DNA of 50,025 nt. Origin: Dysosmobacter sp. (GTDB taxonomy: Bacteria; Bacillota; Clostridia; Oscillospirales; Oscillospiraceae). Position 1 is the first letter of the stretch; the number at the start of each line of letters is the position of its first letter. The DNA is taken from positions 1 through 50,025 of the forward strand of contig JALFSO010000097.1 of the NCBI GenBank assembly GCA_022778785.1, written 5' to 3'. This document shows, in pieces, positions 42,781-50,025 of the stretch. Both the position numbers and the translations under genes were made by a program. The notes below the pieces were generated by a model. That model did no database searches. It was not told the origin of the DNA and saw nothing but the letters and a program-made list of their open reading frames with translations.

Positions 42781-43818
42781 ATGGAAACGCAAGTCAGGCT
42801 GACCAAGTTGGCCAGCTGCGCCGGGTGCGGCGCGAAGGTGGGCGCCGGGACGCTGTCCCGGCTGCTGGAGGGCTTCCAGACCCACTCCGACCCCCGGCTT
42901 ATCGTGGGCTACGACAAGAGCGACGACGCCAGCGTCTACGTACTGGACGAGAACACGGCCCTGGTCCAGACCACGGATTTCTTCCCGCCCATTGTGGACG
43001 ATCCCTTCCTGTACGGTCAGATCGCCGCGGCCAACGCCCTCAGCGACGTGTACGCCATGGGCGGCGAGCCGAAGCTGGCGCTGAACATCCTGTGCCTGCC
43101 GGACAGCATGGACAGCGCCGCCGTCCAGGAGCTGCTGCGGGGCGGATATGCCAAGGCCTACGAAGCCGGGGCCATCATCACCGGCGGACACACTATTCAC
43201 GGCGCAGAGCCCATTTACGGGCTGGCGGTCTCCGGCTTCGTCCATCCGAAAAAGGTGCTGACCAACAGCGGCGCACGGCCCGGCGACGTGCTGATCCTGA
43301 CCAAGCCCCTGGGCATCGGCATCCTGACCACCGCCGCCAAGGCGGAACTGGTGGCCCAGCCTGTGCTGGATCGCATCTACCGGCAGATGGCGGCGCTGAA
43401 CAAGACCGCCCGGGACATTATGGTGAGATATCCGGTCCACAGCTGCACCGACGTCACCGGCTTCTCCCTGCTGGGCCACAGCTACGAGATGGCCCAGGGC
43501 AGCGGCTGCACCGTCCACCTGCTGGCCTGGGACATTCCCTATCATCCCGAGGCCTACGAGATGGCGGAGATGGGATTCATCCCCGCCGGAGCCTACCGGA
43601 ACCGGGACTTCGCCGGTCCCGGCGTCAAGGTAATAGGAGACGTGCCCCTGGCGCTGGAGGACATCTGCTACGACCCACAGACCAGCGGCGGCCTGCTGAT
43701 GGCCCTGCCGGAGGGGGAGGCGGAAAAATGCCTTGCGGAGCTGCGGGAGCAGATCCCCCAGGCCGCCGTCGTGGGCTACGTGACGGAGACCATGGACGCC
43801 GCCATTTATCTGGAGTGA
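42781..43818 (+). CDS. selD: Selenide, water dikinase (selenophosphate synthase), Cys form
   Basis: Makes selenophosphate from selenide and ATP for selenocysteine or selenouridine synthesis. The 345 residues show LASCAGCGAKVG with Cys16 at the position that is Cys17 in E. coli and Sec in some bacteria. Also visible are the ATP-site Asp cluster VQTTDFFPPIVDDP, GGHTIHGAEPIYGLAVSG, and TSGGLLMALP near the end. The active-site codon is TGC, so no UGA decoding is needed. GAGGTGAC lies upstream. Confidence 0.96.
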   Translation: METQVRLTKLASCAGCGAKVGAGTLSRLLEGFQTHSDPRLIVGYDKSDDASVYVLDENTALVQTTDFFPPIVDDPFLYGQIAAANALSDVYAMGGEPKLALNILCLPDSMDSAAVQELLRGGYAKAYEAGAIITGGHTIHGAEPIYGLAVSGFVHPKKVLTNSGARPGDVLILTKPLGIGILTTAAKAELVAQPVLDRIYRQMAALNKTARDIMVRYPVHSCTDVTGFSLLGHSYEMAQGSGCTVHLLAWDIPYHPEAYEMAEMGFIPAGAYRNRDFAGPGVKVIGDVPLALEDICYDPQTSGGLLMALPEGEAEKCLAELREQIPQAAVVGYVTETMDAAIYLE

Positions 43819-43888
43819 AGGAGCAGGCGTGCAGCGGTGCTGCCGGTTTTCCGGCTGGCTTGCCTTTCAAAACGGATCGGCCGATAAG

Positions 43889-43923
43889 AAAAACAGACCT
43901 GCCGGACAGGCAGGTCTGTTTTT
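43889..43923 (+). terminator. Terminator of the selenium operon
   Basis: A 15-bp perfect stem (AAAAACAGACCTGCC, five-base loop) ends in TTTTT, 71 bases after the selD stop. Confidence 0.93.
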
Positions 43924-44007
43924 GCCAAGAGCGCGGAAGTCCCATCCGTTGCGCGCACCTGTGGATATTCACAGAACAGAGCTGGGGAACGGGACGGGAT
44001 GACAGAC

Positions 44008-44047
44008 AAAACGGGAGACCGGCTGATCAGCGCCGGTCTCCCGTTTT
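44008..44047. terminator. Terminator of the RpiR gene
   Basis: A 16-bp perfect stem (AAAACGGGAGACCGGC, eight-base loop) has A and T tracts on both sides, 16 bases past the end of the minus-strand regulator gene. Confidence 0.88.
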
Positions 44048-44062
44048 ATAGGATCGATGCCA

Positions 44063-44926
44063 TCAATAAAATCTGCCCTTCCGGATGATCCCGTCCATCA
44101 TTTCGAGCCGCTTTTCGCACATCGAATCGTTCTGATTGCTGATGGCCAGCAGTATGACCTCAGATATGCTCAGAGGCGCCACATAGGAGTTGGTAAAACC
44201 AAGACCGGTCACTTTCGAAACAAGGACGATATTGGCCTTGTTTGCCAGGGGAGACGTGTAGCTGTCTGTCATGAGGATGATCTTTGCCCCGTTCTTATGG
44301 GCAATATCCAGCAGCTGATAGTTGATCTCGGAGTACCGCATGAAGCTGTACAGGAAGAGACAGTCGTTGGGCTCGATATCCACCAGGGCTTCGATAGCGG
44401 AGGAGTCCGCGTGGAGCAGCGGGACGATATTCGGAAGCAGTAGCACCAGACGGTTCGACATGTACTGCGCGCAGCAGGCGGTCCCGCGGAACCCGGCCAC
44501 AAACTTCCGCTTGCTGTTCAGCAGGATATCCACCACCTGATCCAGCGTCTGATTATCCAGCTTGGAATAGCTTTTTTCCAGATTTTCCAGCGTGTAATTG
44601 CTGACATCCCGGATCAGGCTGCCCTTTTTCAGCCGGTCTTTTGTCCGTTCATATTTTTCGCCGGGAAGCAGTGACGCGATCTGCTGCGACTGGTCGTACT
44701 GCTTTGCGATACGGCTGGCCATTTCATTGCGGAATTCCGCGTATCCCTTAAAGCCCAGCTTGCGGATAAACCGGATGATGGATGTGTCACTCACTCCGAT
44801 CTCCTCTGCCAGGTTTGTGGAGGTCTGCAGCCCGATGGTATTCACGTGATCCAATATATACTCCGCAATACAGGCGTCTGTGCGGGTCAGGGTCATTGAC
44901 TGGATTTTGGAGATCAAATCATCCAT
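44063..44926 (-). CDS. MurR/RpiR family transcriptional regulator
   Basis: 287 residues: N-terminal RpiR helix-turn-helix (TSTNLAEEIGVSDTSIIRFI, RKLGFKGYAEFRNEMA) and a C-terminal SIS phosphosugar-binding domain (FVAGFRGTACCAQYMSNRL, then IILMTDSYTSPLANKANIVL). GGAAAGCAGGAAG lies upstream of the start. It is divergent from the tripartite tricarboxylate transporter genes and is their likely regulator. The effector is not known. Confidence 0.9.
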   Translation of the reverse strand: MDDLISKIQSMTLTRTDACIAEYILDHVNTIGLQTSTNLAEEIGVSDTSIIRFIRKLGFKGYAEFRNEMASRIAKQYDQSQQIASLLPGEKYERTKDRLKKGSLIRDVSNYTLENLEKSYSKLDNQTLDQVVDILLNSKRKFVAGFRGTACCAQYMSNRLVLLLPNIVPLLHADSSAIEALVDIEPNDCLFLYSFMRYSEINYQLLDIAHKNGAKIILMTDSYTSPLANKANIVLVSKVTGLGFTNSYVAPLSISEVILLAISNQNDSMCEKRLEMMDGIIRKGRFY

Positions 44927-45502
44927 ATGCTTCCTGCTTTCCTAAATTCTTGGTTTTAAAATAAAATACCACGCAATACTTTTCCGGTCAATCATTCCCG
45001 GGAAAAAACTGCATTTTACCTGTCTGGCTGGAAAATGCTGGTCTGAGAAGAACGGCGGCAGGACAATGCGGAAAAGACGCATGCCGTACAGATCCGGTCT
45101 GCCTAAACGGGAAGTAATCGGTTTTTGTATGATAATTATTTAAAAACATTTTATAAAAATTCTGGTGATTCGTCAACATATTCTTTTGAAACGTCATTTC
45201 CGGGGGGCGGGAGACTGATTTGATCAGGAAATCCTAAAGGAAATGGTATGATATTTTGAAAGCAGAATTTGTTGATTTTTTCACAATTTATCAGAATTTT
45301 TGTTATTTCAGAAACGTTTATCTGATTGTAACAAGGGTAACAAAAGTGAATATTATTTTTCGTCAAAAATAATTATTGAAAAATAATATTTTTTTTGATA
45401 TATTTTTATAAACCGCAACAGAAACCCGGCGGGACTCACAGGGGAAGACGGCAGCGCTGTCCGCTCCTTTGTGAAGACTAAGATGAAAAAGAGGTAGTAG
45501 TA
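44927..45502. other. AT-rich 576-base divergent spacer between rpiR and tctC
   Basis: Much lower GC than the rest of the window. No gene was recognised. It holds the inverted repeat at 45349-45390 and several runs of A and T. Promoter boxes are too ambiguous in this composition to call. Confidence 0.5.
45349..45390. promoter_or_regulatory. 13-bp perfect inverted repeat upstream of tctC
   Basis: AATATTATTTTTC (45349-45361) and GAAAAATAATATT (45378-45390) are exact complements separated by 16 bases. They lie about 110 bp upstream of tctC, in the spacer shared with the RpiR regulator, and could be its operator. Confidence 0.45.
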
Positions 45503-46534
45503 ATGAAAAAGTTATTGGCGTTTGTCCTCGCGTTGACCATGGCGGCAACTCTGGCTGCCTGCGGTACTTCCGGTTCCAGTACCTCCAACTCCGGCGCCGC
45601 TTCCGCCGCTGTGTCCAATGCGGCCGGCAGCTCCGCCGCTTCCGCTGCTCCCGAAGGCTATACGCCGCCCAAGAACGTGAATCTGATCGTTCCCTACTCC
45701 GCCGGCGGCGCCAATGACTTACTGGCCCGTCTGGTGGCCAAGCACGCCGCCAAGTACACCGACAGCAACCTTGTGGTCACCAACATCGGCGGCGGCAGCG
45801 GCACCGTGGGTCTGGCCGAAGTGCTGAAGCACGACGCGGACGGCACCTACATGTGCTCCGGCATCGGCACCACCGCGTTTGTCAGCACCCCCGACAAGCC
45901 CCTCACCTTTGACTATCTGAACGACTTCGCGTTTGTGGGCATGTTCGCCCAGGACCAGCGCGTCATCGTTGCCCTGAAGGACAACGGCAAGTTCACCAAC
46001 CTGGAGGAATTCGTCTCCTACGCCAAGGAGAATCCCGGTGAGCTGGAGGTCTCCGCCACCGGTGCGGCGACGGTAGCTTACTTCGTTCCCCAGGTGCTTG
46101 CCGAGAAGGCCGGCATCGACATCACCATCGTCCCCTATGACGGCGGTTCCGAGCAGATGGCGGACCTGCTGGGCGGTCATTCCGACGCCGCTTCCATCAG
46201 CTATTCCGAGATGCTGACCCTGGATACCGACCAGCTCATCATCCTGGGCGTCGCCAACACCGAGCGTCCTGAGGTCCTCCCCGACACGCCCACCTTCGCG
46301 GAGCAGGGCTATGACGTGGTTTTCACCATTCCCCGCGGCTTCGCCATGAAGGCCGGCACCGCCCCCGAGGCCATTGAGTACTGGAGCAATATCTTTGAGC
46401 AGATCGCCAATGACAGCGAATACATCCAGGAGTCCGAGGGCATCGGCTTCCCCGTCGTATACAAGAACAGCGCGGAGTTCACCACGATTATCACCGACAC
46501 CCAGACCGCATTCGACACCATGCTGAACGGCTGA
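45503..46534 (+). CDS. tctC: Tripartite tricarboxylate transporter substrate-binding lipoprotein
   Basis: Extracytoplasmic receptor of a TTT-type carrier. The 343 residues start with a lipoprotein signal: MKKLLAFVLALTMAATLAAC, with Cys20 as lipid anchor. A Ser/Ala/Gly-rich linker follows. The mature part shows the Bug/TctC pattern NLIVPYSAGGANDLLARLVA, NIGGGSGTVGLAEV and VPYDGGSEQMADLLGGHSDA. The ligand is a carboxylate by family; which one is unknown. AGAGGTAG precedes the start. A strong hairpin follows the gene at 46558-46589. Confidence 0.92.
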   Translation: MKKLLAFVLALTMAATLAACGTSGSSTSNSGAASAAVSNAAGSSAASAAPEGYTPPKNVNLIVPYSAGGANDLLARLVAKHAAKYTDSNLVVTNIGGGSGTVGLAEVLKHDADGTYMCSGIGTTAFVSTPDKPLTFDYLNDFAFVGMFAQDQRVIVALKDNGKFTNLEEFVSYAKENPGELEVSATGAATVAYFVPQVLAEKAGIDITIVPYDGGSEQMADLLGGHSDAASISYSEMLTLDTDQLIILGVANTERPEVLPDTPTFAEQGYDVVFTIPRGFAMKAGTAPEAIEYWSNIFEQIANDSEYIQESEGIGFPVVYKNSAEFTTIITDTQTAFDTMLNG

Positions 46535-46557
46535 GAAAAGTTTCCTGATGATTGAAT

Positions 46558-46589
46558 GGATCAAGCGGCATACCAATGCCGCTTGATCC
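46558..46589 (+). other. Intercistronic hairpin between tctC and tctB
   Basis: A 14-bp perfect stem (GGATCAAGCGGCAT, loop ACCA) has no T tract. It probably stabilises the tctC part of the message or partly stops transcription, giving more binding protein than permease. That role is inference. Confidence 0.6.
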
Positions 46590-46625
46590 GCATTCAGACT
46601 GATTCACTGGAAAGGAGACTTTATT

Positions 46626-47078
46626 TTGAACCTCTTTAAGAAAGAAAAATTTTATCTGGCCTTTATCCTGGCGTTTTTCACGTTCTTCCTTCTGGCGACC
46701 CAGACCGTGAATAAGGACGCCCGCATCTATCCGTACATCGTCTGCTCACTGGGCATCGTCCTGACCATCGTCCAGCTGGCCATCACGATCTCCAAGGAAA
46801 AAAGCGGGAAGGAGCTGGACGCAGAGAAGACGCTGAGCAGGACCCAGCTCTGCTACCTGGCCGTGGCGCTGGTCTCCTCTGTGATGTACGTGTTTCTGGC
46901 CAGCATCGTCGGCTTTTTCACCACGACGTTCTTCTATGTCGTCATTTTTTCCTACTGGCATACGCCCACACAGAAGAAATGGGTCTATCCCGCGGTCGCG
47001 TTTGGCATGGACGCCGTGATCTACATCGCGTTCAAGATCCTCCTGTCCATTCCCCTGCCGTCCGGCCTTCTGATCTGA
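46626..47078 (+). CDS. tctB: Tripartite tricarboxylate transporter small subunit TctB
   Basis: 150 residues with four likely membrane segments (FYLAFILAFFTFFLLAT, YIVCSLGIVLTIVQLAITIS, CYLAVALVSSVMYVFLASIV and a last segment near 120-140). Sequence conservation in this family is low; length, topology and place between tctC and tctA support the call. The start is TTG, behind AAAGGAGAC at the correct distance. Confidence 0.88.
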   Translation: MNLFKKEKFYLAFILAFFTFFLLATQTVNKDARIYPYIVCSLGIVLTIVQLAITISKEKSGKELDAEKTLSRTQLCYLAVALVSSVMYVFLASIVGFFTTTFFYVVIFSYWHTPTQKKWVYPAVAFGMDAVIYIAFKILLSIPLPSGLLI

Positions 47079-47107
47079 TGCGAACGAAGGCAAAAGGAGA
47101 TTGAATT

Positions 47108-48616
47108 ATGGAAAATATTTTACTTGGTCTCACCACAGCGTGCCTGCCGGCGAATCTTCTGGCCGCGCTGCTGGGAACGGTCCTGGGCATTGCCTTCGGT
47201 GCGATGCCGGGCCTCTCCGCCACCATGGGCATCGCGGTGCTGATCCCGGTCTCATACGGCATGGAACCGGCCACCGGTCTGATCCTGCTGGCAGGTGTTT
47301 ACGTCGGCGCCAGTTACGGCGGCTCCATCTCCTCCATTCTGGTCAACACCCCCGGAACCCCCTCCGCGGCGGCCACCGGCTGGGATGGCCACGCCATGGC
47401 GCTGAAGGGCCATGCCACGGAAGCCCTGATCGAGTCGGCAGTGGCTTCTTTCTGGGGGACTGTCCTGGGCTTTTTGGGGCTGATCACCATTGCCCCCTAT
47501 CTGGCCTCCTTCTCCCTGAAATTCAGCTCTCAGGAGAATGTTTGTCTCGCAATCTTCGGACTTACGATTATTGCTACCCTGTCTTCCAAGAATATTGTCA
47601 AGGGTCTCATCGGCGGTGTGATCGGTCTGCTGTTCGGCTGCATCGGCATGGATCCCCAGTACGGCTACGCCAGATACACCTTCGGACAGATGAGCCTTCT
47701 GACCGGATTTCCCACGGTTCCCACTATTATCGGCATCTATTCCATCTCCCAGCTGTTCTCTATGATCGTTGACCGGGATGCCACTGTCAATGTGGAAAGC
47801 TCCATCCACATGGTCAATAAATACCGTCTGAAGCTGAAAGATCTGTGCCGCTATCCGCTGACCTATCTCTGGTGCGGCATTGTGGGCATGATCGTGGGCA
47901 TCATCCCGGCAGCCGGCGGCAGTATCTCCGCTTTCATGGGCTACAGCGAGGCGAAGCGTCTCTCCAAGCATCCGGAGCTGTTCGGTACCGGATACCGTGA
48001 GGGCGTTGCCGGTCCCGAGAGCGCCAACAACGCGCTGATCGGCGGCACGCTGATCCCCATGATGACCCTGGGCATCCCCGGCAACGCCGTCTCCGCCGTT
48101 CTGCTGGGCGCGCTGATGCTGCATGGCCTGACTCCCGGTAACGATCTGTTCACGACAAAGGCCTATATCACCTATCCGTTCTTCTTCGGCATCGTAATCT
48201 CCGCACTCATCATGGTCATCCTCGGCCTGGCCTGCGCCAAGCAGTTCGCAAAGGTGAACAAGATCCCACAGAATTATCTGGCGGCCGGCATCCTGGTGCT
48301 GACCGTGCTGGGCTCCTTCGCGTGCGAGAACTCCTACGCCAGCGTGTATATCATGCTGTTCTGCGGCGTCATCGGCTATTTCCTGAAGCGGCTCCACGTG
48401 GACCTCTCGGCCGTCGTTCTTGGCTACATCCTGGGCCCCCTGGCGGAGCGGGGCCTGACCCGCACGTTCATCCGGACCGGCTCTGTGGGCGCCGGCATCC
48501 TGTCCATTCTGACCCGGCCGATCTGCATCGTTCTGCTTGCTGCCTCCATTATTTCCTGCGCCTATCCGCTGATCAAGAAGCACCGCGCAAAAAAGAAGGC
48601 TGCTGCAGGCAAATGA
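47108..48616 (+). CDS. tctA: Tripartite tricarboxylate transporter large subunit TctA
   Basis: 502 residues, hydrophobic, the main permease of the carrier. The family hallmark near the start is clear (GTVLGIAFGAMPGLSATMGI), with YGGSISSILVNTPGTPSAAA and, in the middle, GIIPAAGGSISAFMGYSEAK and TLGIPGNAVSAVLLGALMLH. AAAAGGAG lies upstream. It follows tctB after 29 bases. Confidence 0.95.
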   Translation: MENILLGLTTACLPANLLAALLGTVLGIAFGAMPGLSATMGIAVLIPVSYGMEPATGLILLAGVYVGASYGGSISSILVNTPGTPSAAATGWDGHAMALKGHATEALIESAVASFWGTVLGFLGLITIAPYLASFSLKFSSQENVCLAIFGLTIIATLSSKNIVKGLIGGVIGLLFGCIGMDPQYGYARYTFGQMSLLTGFPTVPTIIGIYSISQLFSMIVDRDATVNVESSIHMVNKYRLKLKDLCRYPLTYLWCGIVGMIVGIIPAAGGSISAFMGYSEAKRLSKHPELFGTGYREGVAGPESANNALIGGTLIPMMTLGIPGNAVSAVLLGALMLHGLTPGNDLFTTKAYITYPFFFGIVISALIMVILGLACAKQFAKVNKIPQNYLAAGILVLTVLGSFACENSYASVYIMLFCGVIGYFLKRLHVDLSAVVLGYILGPLAERGLTRTFIRTGSVGAGILSILTRPICIVLLAASIISCAYPLIKKHRAKKKAAAGK

Positions 48617-48673
48617 TCTGTCGGCGGATGAAACGAATCACAATCTGAAATCAGGAAGGAAAAATATATCATT

Positions 48674-49864
48674 ATGTTAGCTACCAGAATGAGCAGAGTT
48701 TCCATATCGCCCACCACGCAGCTGAATGGCCGTGTGGCGCAGCTGAAGGCAGAAGGAAAGGACATCATCAAGCTGAATGTCGGCGAACCGGACAAGAGCA
48801 CTTTTGATTATATCAAAGTGGCGGGTGTCAAGGCCATCGCAGACGGCTTCACGAAGTATACGGTGGGAAGCGGCATTCCCGAGCTGAGACAGGCCATTTC
48901 CGAAAAACTGAAGATGGAAAACGGGCTGACCTATCCCATCAATCAGATCACCGTCACGGTAGGCGGCAAGCAGGCTGTGTTCGCCTCCATCATGTCCCTG
49001 GTGGAGGAGGGCGACGAGGTCCTTCTGCCGATCCCCTGCTGGGTGAGCTACACGGATATGATCAAGCTGGCCGGCGGCACTCCGGTTTTTGTCGACACCA
49101 GAGAGGAGAACGGCTACGCGCTGGACATTCCGGCCATCGAAAAGGCCATTACGCCGCACACCAAGGCCATTGTCATCTGCACGCCCAACAATCCCACCGG
49201 CGCAGTCTATTCCAGAGAGGATCTCAAAGCACTGGGCGAATTGGCCTGCCGGCATGATTTTTACATCATCTCCGATGAGATCTATGAAAAGCTGGTTTAT
49301 GATGGGGCGGAGCATGTCTCCATTGCCTCGATCTCTCCGGAGATTTACAGCCGCACCGTCACCATCAACGGCTTCTCCAAGGCCTACGCCATGACCGGAT
49401 GGCGCGTGGGCTACGCGGCAGCCCCCCTGGAGATCATCAAGGCGATCCAGGTCATCCAGAGCCAGACCACGTCCAACACCAGCAGCATTGGACAGAAGGC
49501 CGCTCTGGAAGCGCTGGTCGGCCCCCAGTACGACGTGAATAAAATGGTGGAGATCTTTGCGGAACGCCGCACCTATGTCTGCGACCGTCTGGCAAAAATT
49601 CCGGGCATGAAGTTTTCCAATCCCAAGGGTGCCTTCTATGTCTATCTGGATGTGTCCGGACTGATCGGACGCACCGGAGGCGGAAAAAAGCTGGAGAGTT
49701 CCATGGATGTGGCGGAGTACCTGCTCAATGAGGCATTGGTGGCCGTGGTCCCGGGTGAAGCGTTCAATCTTGCCGGAAAGATCCGCATTTCTTATTCCAA
49801 TTCCATGGAGAATCTGGCCAAAGCCATGGACCGCATCGAAGCAGCCATCGCAAAGCTGCAGTGA
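48674..49864 (+). CDS. Class I/II pyridoxal-phosphate aminotransferase, aspartate type
   Basis: 396 residues of the AspB/PatA subgroup. Motifs: NVGEPDKSTFDYI, TPNNPTGAVYSREDL, SDEIYEKLVYDG with the PLP Asp and Tyr, NGFSKAYAMTGWRVGYAA with PLP Lys236, and a late GKIRISYSNS with the carboxylate-binding Arg. It follows tctA after 57 bases without a terminator, so it may share the transcript. If so, the imported acid could be a keto acid or an amination product. That is inference. AGGAAGGA is rather distant from the ATG. Confidence 0.88.
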   Translation: MLATRMSRVSISPTTQLNGRVAQLKAEGKDIIKLNVGEPDKSTFDYIKVAGVKAIADGFTKYTVGSGIPELRQAISEKLKMENGLTYPINQITVTVGGKQAVFASIMSLVEEGDEVLLPIPCWVSYTDMIKLAGGTPVFVDTREENGYALDIPAIEKAITPHTKAIVICTPNNPTGAVYSREDLKALGELACRHDFYIISDEIYEKLVYDGAEHVSIASISPEIYSRTVTINGFSKAYAMTGWRVGYAAAPLEIIKAIQVIQSQTTSNTSSIGQKAALEALVGPQYDVNKMVEIFAERRTYVCDRLAKIPGMKFSNPKGAFYVYLDVSGLIGRTGGGKKLESSMDVAEYLLNEALVAVVPGEAFNLAGKIRISYSNSMENLAKAMDRIEAAIAKLQ

Positions 49865-49900
49865 CGCGAACCGCTCTGCGGCCCTACCATGAAACTCAAC

Positions 49901-49975
49901 GCCAAATATGTCCCCAGGTTTTAATTTTGTGTATTTCGCCCTGTCGATTTTCCATAGCGCAAAAAAATATTTGGC
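49901..49975. repeat. Nine-bp inverted repeat after the aminotransferase
   Basis: GCCAAATAT (49901-49909) and ATATTTGGC (49967-49975) are complements separated by 57 bases. No T tract follows the right arm. Confidence 0.35.
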
Positions 49976-50001
49976 AGGAATCACACCTGGACGCCGTATT
50001 T

Positions 50002-50017
50002 GTGCAAATGGTATAAT
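50002..50017 (+). promoter_or_regulatory. Extended -10 element at the window end
   Basis: TGGTATAAT (TATAAT at 50012-50017) resembles an extended -10 without a clear -35. Its gene would lie beyond the window. Confidence 0.4.
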
Positions 50018-50025
50018 GATGGCGA

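Noticed and set aside
42781-42831. Selenocysteine codon in selD
   Set aside because: The active-site codon is TGC (Cys16), and no in-frame TGA occurs before the true stop.

Overview
The window looks like a GC-rich (about 60% by eye) chromosomal segment of a gut Firmicute of class Clostridia, most likely an Oscillospiraceae relative of Flavonifractor, Lawsonibacter or Oscillibacter. Reasons: class III fructose bisphosphatase, a catabolic arginine deiminase operon, a Crh-like HPr, an Lsa-type ABC-F protein, a YedE/YedF selenium cluster, KtrAB potassium uptake, strong AGGAGG ribosome sites and consensus sigma-A promoters. The genus is an inference. No rRNA, tRNA, CRISPR array, prophage or insertion sequence was seen.

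Layout. 1-1168: 3' end of a frame-disrupted surface-protein-like gene. 1258-3258 (-): fbp. 3470-12547 (-): one long hexuronate operon, eda, kdgK, a kdgK fragment, uxuA, uxuB, uxaC, dctP, dctQ, dctM, closed by a terminator at 3380-3424. It covers TRAP uptake of a hexuronate and its conversion through fructuronate, mannonate, KDG and KDPG to pyruvate and glyceraldehyde-3-phosphate. A divergent AraC-type regulator (13094-14455) faces it across a spacer holding a 168-bp MITE-like element. 14919-20797 (+): potassium block ktrB, ktrA, an unknown membrane-anchored protein, kdpD, kdpE, without kdpFABC. 21008-24646: degV, gluQ, a YbaK/ProX-type editing protein and a DUF2974 hydrolase.

24939-34499 is an arginine block: arcB, arcA, argR and arcC on the minus strand, behind a MocR-type regulator that has lost its PLP-binding lysine, then argS and a YjiH-type membrane protein on the plus strand. 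Both spacers flanking mocR carry GTRCCA-type repeats with the same 26/24-bp spacing.

34640-36636 is an Lsa-type ABC-F gene behind a consensus promoter, a six-codon leader peptide, a long leader hairpin and two terminators. The parts fit ribosome-stalling attenuation. Then come a Crh-like HPr, ridA and a prfB that lacks the usual programmed frameshift. 39076-43818 is a selenium cluster: LysR regulator and cysteine desulfurase-like protein (-), divergent from yedE, a short yedF, a DUF3343 gene and selD (+). 44063-49864 holds an RpiR regulator divergent from a tripartite tricarboxylate transporter (tctC, tctB, tctA) and an aspartate-type aminotransferase.

Most notable are the ABC-F attenuator, the lysine-less MocR with its duplicated operator arrays, the kdgK remnant and the MITE-like element.
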